64,000 nucleotides of DNA from Marthasterias glacialis (taxonomy: Eukaryota; Echinodermata; Asteroidea; Forcipulatida; Asteriidae). The position numbers and the translations under genes were made by a program. Positions 1 through 14,600 of this stretch are shown piece by piece. The stretch covers positions 1,927,001 to 1,991,000 of the forward strand of contig OU452229.1 in NCBI GenBank assembly GCA_911728455.2, written 5' to 3'. Positions within the stretch are counted from its first letter, which is position 1. Each line of letters begins with the position of its first letter. The notes under the pieces are model-generated. The model was not told the origin of the DNA. It ran no database searches and worked only from the letters and a program-made list of their open reading frames with translations.

Positions 1-3000
1 TCAACCACTCTCGAAACCACAACTCTATTGGATACAACAACAGCACAGGAATCAACAACATTTGATTCTTCAACCACTGCAACAACATTGGATACAAGCA
101 CCACTGGTCAAACAACAGTCGATGCAACTACTCCTGAATCCACAACTCTATTGGATACAACAACAGCACAGGAATCAACAACATTTGATTCTTCAACCAC
201 TGCAACAACCTTGGATACAAGCACCACTGGTCAAACAACAGTCGATGCAACTACTCCTGAATCCACAACTTTATTGGATACAACAACAGCACAAGAATCA
301 ACAACGTCTGAATCTTCAACCACTGCAACAACATTGGATACGAGCACCACTGATCAAACAACTATCAGTTCAACCACTCTGGAAACTACAACTGTATTGG
401 GTACAACAACAGCAAAGGAATCAACAACATTGGATACGAGCACCACTGGTCAAAATACAGTCTCATCAACTACTCCTGACTCCACAACTTTATTGGATAC
501 AACGACAGCACAAGAATCAACAACATTTGAACCTTCAACAACTGCAACAACATTGGATACGAGCACCATTGGTCAAACAACCATCAGTTCAACCAGTCTG
601 GAAACCACAACTTTATTGGATACAACAACAGCACAGGAATCAACAACATTCGAACCTTCAACAACTGCAACAACATTGGATACGAGCACCACTGGTCAAA
701 CAACCATCAGTTCAACCACTCTCGAAACCACAACTGTATTTGATACAACAACAGCAAAGGAATCAACAACATTGGATACGAGCACCACTGGTCAAACAAC
801 CATCAGTTCAACCACTCTGGAAACCACAACTTTATTGGATACAACAACAGCACAGGAATCAACAACATTCGAACCTTCAACAACTGCAACAACATTGGAT
901 ACGAGCACCACTGGTCAAACAACAGTCTCATCAACTACTCCTGACTCCACAACTTTATTGGATACAACGACAGCACAAGAATCAACAACATTTGAACCTT
1001 CAACCACTGCAACAACATTGGATACGAGCACCATTGATCAAACAACAATCAGTTCAACCACTCTCGAAACCACAACTTTATTAGATACAACAACAGCGCA
1101 GGAATCAACAACATTTGAACCGTCAACCACTGCAACAACATTGGATACGACCACCATTGTTCAAACAACCATCAGTTCAACCAGTCTCGAAACCACAACT
1201 TTATTAGATACAACAACAGCAGAGGAATCAACAACATTTGAACCTTCAACCACTGCAACAACATTGGATACGAGCACCACTGGTCAAACAACTATCAGTT
1301 CAACCACTCTGGAAACTACAACTGTATTGGGTACAACAACAGCAAAGGAATCAACAACATTGGATACGAGCACCACTGGTCAAACAACAGTCTCATCAAC
1401 TACTCCTGACTCCACAACTTTATTGGATACAACGACAGCACAAGAATCAACAACATTTGAACCTTCAACAACTGCAACAACATTGGATACGAGCACCACT
1501 GGTCAAACAACCATCAGTTCAACCACTCTCGAAACCACAACTGTATTTGATACAACAACAGCAAAGGAATCAACAACATTGGATACGAGCACCACTGGTC
1601 AAACAACCATCAGTTCAACCACTCTCGAAACCACAACTGTATTGGATACAACAACAGCAAAGGAATCAACAACATTGGATACGAGCACCACTGGTCAAAC
1701 AACAGTCTTATCAACTACTCCTGACTCCACAACTTTATTGGATACAACGACAGCACAAGAATCAACAACATTTGAATCTTCAGCCACTGCAACACCATTG
1801 GATAAGAGCACCACTGGTCAAACAACCATCAGTTCAACCACTCTCGAAACCACAACTCTATTGGATACAACAACAGCACAGGAATCAACAACATTTGATT
1901 CTTCAACCACTGCAACAACATTGGATACAAGCACCACTGGTCAAAGAACAGTCGATGCAACTACTCCTGAATCCACAACTCTATTGGATACAACAACAGC
2001 ACAGGAATCAACAACATTTGATTCTTCAACCACTGCAACAACCTTGGATACAAGCACCACTGGTCAAACAACAGTCGATGCAACTACTCCAGAATCCACA
2101 ACTTTATTGGATACAACGACAGCACAGGAATCAACAACATTTGAATCTTCAACCACTGCAACAACATTGGATACGAGCACCACTGGTCAAACAACCATCA
2201 GTTCAACCACTCTCGAAACCACAACTTTATTGGATACAACAACAGCGCAGGAATCAACAACATTTAAACCTTCAACCACTGCAACAACATTGGATACGAG
2301 CACCACTGGTCAAACAACCATCAGTTCAACCACTTTCGAAACCACAACTTTATTTGATACAACAACAGCACAGGAATCAATAACATTTGAACCTTCAAGC
2401 ACTGCAACAACATTGGATACGAGCACCATTGATCGAACAACCATCAGTTCAACAACTCTCGAAACGTCAACTTTATTAGATACAACAACAGCGCAGGAAT
2501 CAACAACATTTGAACCTTCAACCACTGCAACAACATTGGATACGAGCACCACTGGTCAAACAACCATCAGTTCAACCACTTTCGAAACCACAACTTTATT
2601 TGATACAACAACAGCACAGGAATCAACAACATTTGAACCTTCAACCACTGCAACAACATTGGATACGAGCACCATTGATCGAACAACCATCAGTTCAACA
2701 ACTCTCGAAACGTCAACTTTATTAGATACAACAACAGCGCAGGAATCAACAACATTTGAACCTTCAACCACTGCAACAACATTGGATACGAGCACCACTG
2801 GTCAAACAACTATCAGTTCAACCACTCTGGAAACTACAACTGTATTGGGTACAACAACAGCAAAGGAATCAACAACATTGGATACGAGCACCACTGGTCA
2901 AAATACAGTCTCATCAATTACTCCTGACTCCACAACTTTATTGGATACAACGACAGCACAAGAATCAACAACATTTGAACCTTCAACCACTGCAACAACA

Positions 3001-6000
3001 TTGGATACGAGCACCACTGGTCAAACAACCATCAGTTCAACCACTCTTGAAACCTCAACTTTTTTGGATACAACAACAGCACAGGAATCAACAACATTTG
3101 AACTTTCAACCACCGCAACAACATTGGATACGAGCACCACTGGTCAAACAACCATCAGTTCAACCACTCTTGAAACCACAACTTTATTGGATACAACAAC
3201 AGCACAGGAATCAACAACATTTGAACCTTCAACCACTGCAACAACATTTGATACGAGCACGACTGGTCAAACAACAGTCGATGCAACTACGCCTGACTCC
3301 ACAACTGTATTGGATACAACGACAGGACAAGAATCAACAACATTTGAACCTTCAAGCACATCAACCACATTGGATACGAGCACCACTGGTCAAATTACCA
3401 TCAGTTCAACCACTCTCGAAACCACAACTGTATTGGATACAACAACAGCACAGGAATCAACAACATTTGAATCTTCAACCACTGCAACAACATTGGATAC
3501 GAGCACCACTGGTCAAACAACAGTCGATGCAACTACTCCTGAATCCACAACTTTAATGAATACAACAACAGCACAGGAATCAACAACATTTAAATCTTCA
3601 ACCACTGCAACAACATTGGATACGAGTACCACTGATCAAACAACCATCAGTTCAACCACTCTAGAAACCACAACTGTATTGGATACAACAACAGCAAAGG
3701 AATCAACAACATTGGATACGAGCACCACTGGTCAAAAAACAGTCTCATCAACTACTCCTGACTCCACAACTTTATTGGATACAACGACAGCACAAGAATC
3801 AACAACATTTGAACCTTCAACCACTGCAACAACATTGGATACGAGCACCACTGGTCAAACAACCATCAGTTCAACCACTCTGGAAACTACAACTGTATTA
3901 GGTACAACAACAGCAAAGGAATCAACAACATTGGATACGAGCACCACTGGTCAAAAAACAGTCTCATCAACTACTCCTGACTCCACAACTTTATTGGATA
4001 CAACGACAGCACAAGAATCAACAACATTTGAACCTTCAACCACTGCAACAACATTGGATACGAGCACCACTGGTCAAACAACCATCAGTTCAACCAGTCT
4101 CGAAACCACAACTTTATTAGATTTAACGACAGCGCAGGAATCAACAACATTTAAACCTTCAACCACTGCAACAACATTGGATACGAGCACCACTGGTCAA
4201 ACAACCATCAGTTCAACCACCTTCGAAACCACAACTTTATTTGATACAACAACAGCACAGGAATCAACAACATTTGAACCTTCAACCACTGCAACAACAT
4301 TGGATACGAGCACCAATGATCGAACAACCATCAGTTCAACCACTCTCGAAACGTCAACTTTATTAGATACAACAACAGCGCAGGAATCAACAACATTTGA
4401 ACCTTCAACCACTGCAACAACATTGGATACGAGCACCACTGGTCAAACAACTATCAGTTCAACCACTCTGGAAACTACAACTGTATTGGGTACAACAACA
4501 GCAAAGGAATCAACAACATTGGATACGAGCACCACTGGTCAAAATACAGTCTCATCAACTACTCCTGACTCTACAACTTTATTGGATACAACGACAGCAC
4601 AAGAATCAACAACATTTGAACCTTCAACAACTGCAACAACATTGGATACGAGCACCACTGTTCAAACAACAGTCGATGCAACTACTCCTGAATCCACAAC
4701 TTTAATGAATACAACAACAGCACAGGAATCAACAACATTTGAATCTTCAACCACTGCAACAACATTGGATACGAGCACCACTGATCAAACAACCATCAGT
4801 TCAACCACTCTAGAAACCACAACTGTATTGGATACAACAACAGCAAAGGAATCAACAACATTGGATACGAGCACCACTGGTCAAAAAACAGTCTCATCAA
4901 CTACTCCTGACTCCACAACTTTATTGGATACAACGACAGCACAAGAATCAACAACATTTGAACCTTCAACAACTGCAACAACATTGGATACGAGCACCAC
5001 TGGTCAAACAACCATCAGTTCAACCACTCTGGAAACTACAACTGTATTAGGTACAACAACAGCAAAGGAATCAACAACATTGGATACGAGCACCACTGGT
5101 CAAAATACAGTCTCATCAACTACTCCTGACTCCACAACTTTATTGGATACAACGACAGCACAGGAATCAACAACATTTGAACCTTCAACAACTGCAACAA
5201 CATTGGATACGAGCAGCATTGGTCAAACAACCATCAGTTCAAGCAGTCTGGAAACCACAACTTTATTAGATACAACAACAGCACAGGAATCAACAACATT
5301 TGAATCTTCAACCACTGCAACAACATTGGATACCAGCACCACTGGTCAAACAACAGTCGATGCAACTACTCCTGAATCCACAACTTTATTGAATACAACA
5401 ACAGCACAGGAATCAACAACATTTGAATCTTCAACCACTGCAACAACATTGGATACGAGCACCATTGATCAAACAACCATCAGTTCAACCACTTTAGAAA
5501 CCACAACTGTATTGGATACAACAACAGCAAAGGAATCAACAACATTGGATACGAGCACCACTGGTCAAACAACCATCAGTCCAACCAGTATCGAAACCAC
5601 AACTTTATTAGATACAACAACAGCACAGGAATCAACAACATTTGAACCTTCAACCACTGCAACAACATTGGATACGAGCACCACTGGTCAAACAACAGTC
5701 GATGCAACTACTCCTGAATCCACAACCTTATCGGATACAACGACAGCAGAGGAATCAACAACATTTGAACCTTCAACCACTGCATCAACATTGGATACGA
5801 GCACCATTGGTCAAACAAAAGTCGATGCAACTACTCCTGAATCCACAACCTTATCGGATACAACGACAGCAGAGGAATCAACAACATTTGAACCTTCAAC
5901 CACTGCAACAACATTGGATACGAGCACCACTGGTCAAACAACCATCAGTTCAACCACTCTGGAAACTACAACTGTATTGGGTACAACAACAGCAAAGGAA

Positions 6001-7992
6001 TCAACAACATTGGATACGAGCACCATTGGTCAAACAACCATCAGTCCAACCAGTATCGAAACCACAACTTTATTGGATACAACAACAGCACAGGAATCAA
6101 CAACATTTGAACCTTCAACCACTGCAACAACAATGGATACGAGCACCACTGGTCGAACAACCATCAGTTCAACCACTTTCGAAACCACAACTTTATTGGA
6201 TTCAACAACAGCAAAGGAATCAACAACATTTGAACCTTCAACAACCGGAACAACATTGGATACGAGCACCACTGGTCAAACAACCGTTACGTCAACTACT
6301 CTAGAATCAACAACCTTTCCCGAGCCGCCTACGACTGACGACTCCACAACGTTTTTGTCATCATCCTCAGAAACAACAACAAATATTGTCACATCAGATC
6401 AATCAACAAGCTCATCAACTCCTCCTGAATCAACATCTTTATTGGATACAACGACAACACAGGAATCAACAACAATTGAGCCTTTCACCACTGCAACAAC
6501 ATTGGATACAAGCACCACTGGTCAATCAACCATCACTCCAACCACTCTCAAAACCACAATTTTATTGGATACAACAACAGCAAAGGAATCAACAACATTT
6601 GAACCTTCAACATCCGGAACAACATTGGATACAACAGTCTCATCAACTACTCCTGACTTAACAACTTTATTGGATACAACGACAGCACAAGAATCAACAA
6701 CAGTTGTATCTTTAACCACTGCAACAACATTGGATACGACCACCACTGGTCAAACAACTATTAGTTCAACCACTCTGGAAACTACAACTGCATTGGGTAA
6801 AACAACAGCAAAGGAATCAACAACATTGGATACGAGCACCACTGGTCAAACAACAGTCGATGCAACTACTCTTGACTCCACAACTTTATTGGATACAACA
6901 ACATCACAGGAATCAACAACATTTGAACCTTCAACCACTGCATCAACATTGGATACGAGCACCACTGATCAAACAACCATCAGTGCAACCACTCTCGAAA
7001 CCACAACTTTATTGGATACAACAACAGCACAGGAATCAACAACATTTGAACCTTCAACCACTGCAACAACAATGGATACGAGCACCACTGGTCGAACAAC
7101 CATCAGTTCAACCACTTTCGAAACCACAACTTTATTGGATTCAACAACAGCAAAGGAATCAACAACATTTGAACCTTCAACAACCGGAACAACATTGGAT
7201 ACGAGCACCACTGGTCAAACAACCGTTACGTCAACTACTCTAGAATCAACAACCTTTCCCGAGCCGCCTACGACTGACGACTCCACAACGTTTTTGTCAT
7301 CATCCTCAGAAACAACAACAAATATTGTCACATCAGATCAATCAACAAGCTCATCAACTCCTCCTGAATCAACATCTTTATTGGATACAACGACAACACA
7401 GGAATCAACAACAATTGAGCCTTTCACCACTGCAACAACATTGGATACAAGCACCACTGGTCAATCAACCATCACTCCAACCACTCTCAAAACCACAATT
7501 TTATTGGATACAACAACAGCAAAGGAATCAACAACATTTGAACCTTCAACATCCGGAACAACATTGGATACAACAGTCTCATCAACTACTCCTGACTTAA
7601 CAACTTTATTGGATACAACGACAGCACAAGAATCAACAACAGTTGTATCTTTAACCACTGCAACAACATTGAATACGAGCACCACTGGTCAAGCAACAGT
7701 CGTTGCAACTACTCCTGAATCCACAACTTTATTGGATACAACGACAGCACAAGAATCAACAACAGTGGAACCTTCAACAACTGCAACAACATTGGATACG
7801 AGAACCACTGGTCAAACAACCATCAGTTCAACCACTCTCGAAACCACAACTTTATTGGATACAACAACAGCACAGGAATCAACAACATTTGAACCGTCAA
7901 CCACTGCAACAACATTGGATACGAGCACCACTGGTCAAACAACCATCAGTTCAACCAGTCTCGAAGCCACAACTTTATTGGATACAACAACA
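1..7992 (+). repeat. Mucin tandem-repeat array, 123-bp and 96-bp units
   Basis: The coding tandem array fills almost all of the first exon. The long unit is 41 codons (123 bp) and contains AQESTTFEPSTTATTLDTST followed by TGQTTISS. The short unit is 32 codons (96 bp) and lacks the FEPSTTATT stretch. I count about 66 units by their AQES/AKES/AEES core, mixed in irregular order. More than half of the residues are Thr or Ser, as expected for a dense O-glycan carrier. Pro is scarcer than in many mucins. Unit variants alternate at two positions, TTISSTTLETT versus TTVDATTPEST. Both unit lengths are multiples of three, so gains and losses keep frame. The same property leaves long shadow reading frames open on both strands. 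Confidence 0.95.
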
Positions 7993-8573
7993 CCAGATGT
8001 CACAAGTGAGCAAACGGAAACCAAGTCGGGTACTAATCCGCCTACCACACAACGTACACGTAGTTCTACATCGGTACCAATATCTCGATGGACCACTGAT
8101 CGAACGAGCACAAAGACAACTTATTTGAAAACATCTCCTTCATTGGAGACCACAACCGATCCAGCGACCGCAATTCAAACATCGGGTACCTTCAAGTGGA
8201 CATCCGTTCTCCAGACAGGCTCGACCGTTGGTACAACCCGTGGTAATCTACCAACTTCTCCCTCGGGTGTTACTGTTGGTAGGCCTACTCCAACTCTAAA
8301 ACCATCTACCACTGATGGGATTACCAAGCGTTTACCAACAACCACTATCAGTTTTGCGTCAACGACAGTGCCATCTCCAGCAACAACACTTCTCGGTAGG
8401 TCATAATGATGAACTTGTTGGAAACATGTATTTATTTGGCACTATGAATAAGCCTATAAATATTATGATAGTGTTCTCTACAATATTTTTGTTCAAAGTA
8501 TGGCTCCTGCAAGTGATGCTGACAACTTCACAATTGAGAACAATACTTGCCGTTTGTTTCCCTATTCGCGGAC

Positions 8574-8621
<48 letters not shown>

Positions 8622-11600
8622 CATTTTTAATAATAATAACTAGCATAGGTGCTCTACGCAGAACACAGTGCACATCGAATTCGTAATATCATATTAGAGG
8701 TTTTGTTAGTTCTGACTATGGCTGTAAGCCCCACACTTCAAAAAGACATGCCATTTTAATCCAGTAGGTTGAAGGAACCAATGATGATAAACTTGAAGGC
8801 AGGTTCAAAGTACTCCATTTTAATTGACAATAAGAACTGTAGGGAGTCAAACTGCTCCTCTTACTTTCCACTTTCTATTATGAGATGATATTTTCGTTCG
8901 CTCGCACCACTTATAACTTTATCAAACTTATTTGATTGGGTGCTCAATATTATTAACAGTACAGTATTTTCCACAATGTAAGTTCAGAATGCTGCGCAAC
9001 CCTTTATTTAATGTCTGCTTTTTCTCTCCCCCTTTTCCCGGGTTTTTAGACGAATGTTCCGTTTTTGTAGATGGATGCGATCGTCTGACTGAGCAATGTG
9101 TGGATCAAACCGATGGGTACACGTGTGAGTGCCGGCCTGGCTACACCTTAGACGCGACAAACAATTGCACCCGTAAGACACGTTTTCACTTCATACGATA
9201 AATACTGTTCAATATGGTATACGTCACAGTAAGATTACCTCTGGACGAAAGTTTATTGCTGACCTTGATGATGATGACTACCCCCCCCCCCTACCGCCAG
9301 AATAATGCGTCATCTGGTATGTGGCGTTTGAATGACAAATGAGGGTGCCCTTTCCAAAAAGGAGTGCATAATATTCCCGAGCCATGTGAAACAAAGATAG
9401 AAAGATAGAAAAGATAGAAAGAAAAACACTTGGGAAAGAACTGAGTATACAGTGCTTAACACACATCGGTGTATGTTGGGTAAAACACAAGGAAAATTCT
9501 CTATACTCGATGCATATTGGCAAAATGGTTTCGAATTGCAAAAACACCTTTTTGTGTTTAAGACTAAGCAGGCCGAGTTGCATTTCTAAATTCGCTTGAG
9601 CCCACAAATTCCCTGAAGTTAAAAAGGAACGAAGTTGTCTTTATTAGAAGATGTTTGTGCCCCAAGCAACTAATCTTGTCCTGCAGGCCATAATGCAATG
9701 CGGTCTTACACAAAACGCGATGGATACAAAATCTCCCATCGTGGAGACCATGGAGGTAGAAATTACGCTAGTTAAGATGTTCTTGTAAAGTTAGCTTGAT
9801 GTTGAAGGTTGGTTTACTTTATGTCCGGGTGTTGTAATGCTGCAGATTCGTAACGATTTTTCAATTAACGGATCTAATATTATTATTTCGTGTGTCAACT
9901 ATAGCAAAATTGGCTGTTGGTGAGGTGTCACCTGTTCGGGGTTATCAATGCTGGATACCAGTAGCTAAGGGCTGCTTTACGTCCTAGATGTTCCACCATG
10001 GGTAGTTCTTTTGAGAACTGGCTAATTTTGCAGCAAAGCGTTAACTACGGTCACTGTGGTCACTTAACGTACTACTGAATGATTTTACTGTTAAACAAAG
10101 ATTCGTTAAAAACACTTATACCCTTTTTCTTAATAGTGTGACGTCAAAGCATTAGTTTAATTTGATTTAGTTCTTTGAATTTTTTTTCTTCTTTAATATC
10201 GTATTCTGTCTCCATCACAGGAGAACAATCTTACAAATCGGCATACAGAATTCAGGCATTTGTCATGGAAAATGGAAATGTTATGCCTGCGATATTTACA
10301 CCAGATCTTGACGATGAGACCAGCGAAGAGTTCAAAGACCTTGCAGAGAAAGTCTGCGGAAAGGTATGCGACGTTTATCAAAATTTCTGATTTCTGGGAG
10401 ATAAATAAACTAAGTTGATCTTCATTCTCGGCTTGAGATGTTTGCAAAATAGTGGTGTTTATCAGATATCAGTTACAGCTATTATTTACATGATCGTCAA
10501 TTCGTCATTATACTTAATACAACTGTCATGTCTCTTCCCGTTTTAAAGTCATATTCTTTTTGTAACCGCTGTAAATGAAATATTCAGAAAAAGATATGCT
10601 TGTTCAACTTTCCCCACCATGCAAGATTTGCAGTTACTGTGATCATCATTCGTTTTTATTAAATTGTTAAATTTTGTTACATTATTTTGATTCCAGGTTG
10701 AGTTGACGTATACCAGTGATCCGAAGACCAATTCCACATATCTCGGTTGCACAGTCATTAATTTTAGTAATGGCAGTATTATTGCGGACTTCATTACAAC
10801 ATTCTTGAAGTACGACTCATCAGTCAATGATACTCTTCTAGAAGACAGCCTTCTGGACTCGGTGGCTGCCGGTTTTTGGAATGACACGTTTATCGTTCCA
10901 GTGGAGTCTATCAACGTGAACATAAATCGTAAGCGATGTCTTCACCAAGTGATAACCCATGAAATGTATATAAGACTGGGTTGAAAAACACCCCATCGCT
11001 CCGACTGAGGAAGAGTTTTCCGTTACAAATACATTGCATATGATGTCACAAGCTTAAACAGTCCTCCCCTAAGGTCAAAGGTCATAAGACGCGTATGACA
11101 AGGGGTCTATAGATCTTTCTTTTGCAACGTCACAGCCCGAGTTTTTGCCAACCAAGATGGAGAAACTACGGGGAGCCATCAATGCAAAGCAAAAACGGAT
11201 AAACACAGTATCGAACAAATATCCAACAATTCTTAAGAATTTGTTGGATACAAAACAACCGATAATGGGATGTATTTTCTTTAAATATACTGTTTGAAAA
11301 AATGTTGAATTCGATCACAACGTCTTTCAACAATACTTGAATGTTTTGCTACATTTGGCCGTCCATGCCAACCAGCTTGGTTTGCTTATCAACAATAGAA
11401 AGGTCTATAAAAACATGAATTCCAATCAGATCACGAATAAACATTAAACAAAAGATCACGAAACCAAGTTATAAATTGTTAAAATCTACAGGAACTTTGA
11501 ATTTTTGGTTCAAAGTAATCCTGCTACTTTATTTGTCAAAATGTGTTTTCATTTCAATAACAGAAAATTATGATCTTTAACAAAATCATAATTATACAAA

Positions 11601-14600
11601 TGTAATTATACATATGAAATAAGCAGTGGGCAACAGTTAGGTCTAGGTGAAGCCGAAGGTGGGCACTCTGTGTGAGCCTTTTTTCAACTTCAAATGGAGT
11701 CAAAATAGTGAACACGTTTCCGTTACAACCAAGAATATTTATGGCCTTGATAACAAAAAATAACTGAATAATAGCACAACAACAATAAGAATTAGCCTAC
11801 ATTATGATTGAAAAACAACGCCAATAATCTTCTGCTGTTTGTTTTTGTTTAATATCTCTTCCTCCAGTTCAGAATGAGTGTATGGTGGCTGATGAAAACG
11901 ATTGTAGTGTCAACGCAGTTTGTGTAGATACCTCGGATTACTTCACGTGTGAATGTACTGAAGGTTATGTCGACAGGTTTCTTGACATTATCCCGGGAAG
12001 GTATTGCGACGAACCAGGTATGCTTTCGTCCATTGATCAAAACTTTATGTGCACTAAAAACAGGCGATCGCTCCAGAAAGAAAAATGTAGAATTCAAAAC
12101 AGAGTCTGTTATGAATTAAATTAAAATAACAACAACAGGCTATCATCGAAATTACACTGAGAAATGAATACAGAAAACCATAACCATGGTTCTAACGAAA
12201 CAGATAAAGTAAAAGCTAAAAAAAAAACCTAAGGTCTACCTGTGCTTTGAGGGAAGAAAGCACGGCCATTAATTTAACTTTGTTTTTCTTTTTCAGACAA
12301 GGTCATCATATACACGGACTATACCATCTTTATCATCGTATGTTCGGTTACCTTGGCTGTTGTTACCCTTGTCGGTTTGATAACGATTGCTCTACTGTGT
12401 ATAAGAAGAAGACAGAAAAAGAAATCATCTGACCATTGTGATCGAGAGTCGCTAGAGGGCAGTGTCGGACAGGGTCGTCTTTATAGTCAGTCTACTTATC
12501 CAATGTATTATGGAATCGATATGCAACAGGATGCGGCTGCGGGTGAAGACTACGTCATGGAGAGGCCAGGAAGGCTAGGACCGGGAGGGTCTTCAATTAT
12601 AAGGTCAGAAGAGTCACTGACGGAGAGAGAAGAGCAATTGGTCCGGAACATAAAATCGGCCATTGAAGAAACAAGAAAGGTACGACGTTATATTACAGAC
12701 CGTGACTGAGGACAGTGTCCTCCTCTGTTCATTTCACCCGAACGTGAACAAGCACTTGACATCACATTTTACTATAGGTTGTAAAACTTTTGCGAATTAC
12801 TCGTGCAAATAATTGTTAATGTGTGTCGTCACGATTCACTGCACATTGGTATCTTCAAACATTTGACACATAGACTAGCCCATGTGTATAGTGTGGTTAC
12901 AGATGAAATAATAATGCCTTAGCGGTTTGCTTCGGTTGCTCATATTCACCAAGTCCTAGAGAACTCGTTGTTTTTTTACGGTGCTATATCGCCGTAGTAT
13001 TGCGATAAAAGCAATGAAATGGTGTCACAACCTCAGGCATATTATGTTGGACAGTTCAAAAAAAGTTTAACTTCAGATGAAAGTAAAAATGCACTAGAGA
13101 ACACAGGAATTAAATAAATGATGAAATAATTGATTTATCAAGAACAGTTTAATAAATCATTATAAAGAAAATGAAAATGGGGAAAATTGCAGTCAACAGA
13201 GTTCTAAAAAAGACTTTAAAGAAATAGCAATCGTCTAATATATTGCGATAACGCCGTACTATTGCAATATATCACCGTAGTATTGCGGTTATCGCCATAA
13301 TATTCTGATATGTTGCCGTTTATTGCGATATATCGCCGTAGTATGTGCTTTACTATTGCGGTAACGCAATAGTACGTAGATATAACGCAATAAAATACGG
13401 CGATATCACGCAATACTATGTCGTTGTTCTGCCGTGAAATCAACAATGAGTTAACTTTAAAGAATTTGCGAACGTTATGGTCATGTCAAACGGGGCAATT
13501 TTTACTGGCAACTTGGAGGCAACCAACTGCACCGCATGCAGAAGAAACACTTTGGGAGCACAGGGGTTATTTTTCTAACAATGTCTTACAATCCTCAAGA
13601 AAAATTAGGTGAACATTGAAATGTGAATGCCTTTTCTTCTTGCCTGTAAATTGCCTCGTGTGACATGGCCCTTATGGGCCACCGTACACAGCTTACAGTT
13701 CATCACACGCCGTTGTTTTTTACCATACCAAACGTTATGGTACATTTCGTTTCCGTCCCGGCACCCTACCAAAAAAAAACAATCAATGCTTAAAGGGCTT
13801 CGTACGTCATTGCTTGTTGGGATAACTCCCATCAGCTAACATTTTCCTTGATCTATTTTTCCCCATCACAGACCAGAAGAACTATTACCCAAAGTTTACC
13901 GCCTATGTTTCTCCCCGAGTCGCAGCTTGTGGGTAGACGTCATCAAAGGGAAATAGTATCCAGTAGCAGCACTGATAATTCACATCCACGAAGGGTGAGT
14001 GAATAATAATAATAATAAAAAAAACTCAGTAGCTCGCAACAGTTGCGCCATTAATTGCAGCAAATACCAGCAAAATAGTCCTTTAGTTTTGGGGACGAGG
14101 CTAAGAGGACATTAACTCAGAGCCCACGCCGAACAGGATTCAACTCGGTGATTTTCATATCTAAAACTTAATATCTTATCGAAATCTTTAAGCCTGGGTG
14201 ACAATGCAATGTATAATTCCGACTGTTCTTTCGATAATAGGAGCATTAAAATAGTACTTCTGCCATAGAAAATTGAAATTTCTTCACTGGTAATCACAAA
14301 ATGTAAAGGGACGATACCATTTGGGGGAGGGGGGAAATTTACACAACAATTACCAAAAAACTTTATCTAACCCGACATTGTCCAACAAGATAAAAAAAAA
14401 ATCCGCTAACACAACATTTTCGAATGTTTTATACATCTCGGAAGTAGGATAGAAAGTGCATTTTAAACAATACTGCTTTCTAAAAACGTTTCTAGATTTG
14501 GTGAAATATTTTACACTTCCAGGCATTCCTAGTTTTTATGATAAACCAACAATATTGAAATCTAGAGACTGGGTTATAATATAGGATTTTCCAACAGAAC

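Noticed and set aside
28..30. A start codon at position 28 of the mucin frame
   Set aside because: The codon is TTG within a repeat and the frame is open to base 1, so it is an internal Leu. The gene starts left of the window.
62..8128. Long Gln/Leu-rich plus-strand frames and Val-rich minus-strand frames across the mucin repeats, some over 380 codons
   Set aside because: They follow from repeat units that are multiples of three bases. Their peptides repeat exactly with the mucin unit, and only the Thr/Ser frame is open throughout and joins in phase to the EGF exon.
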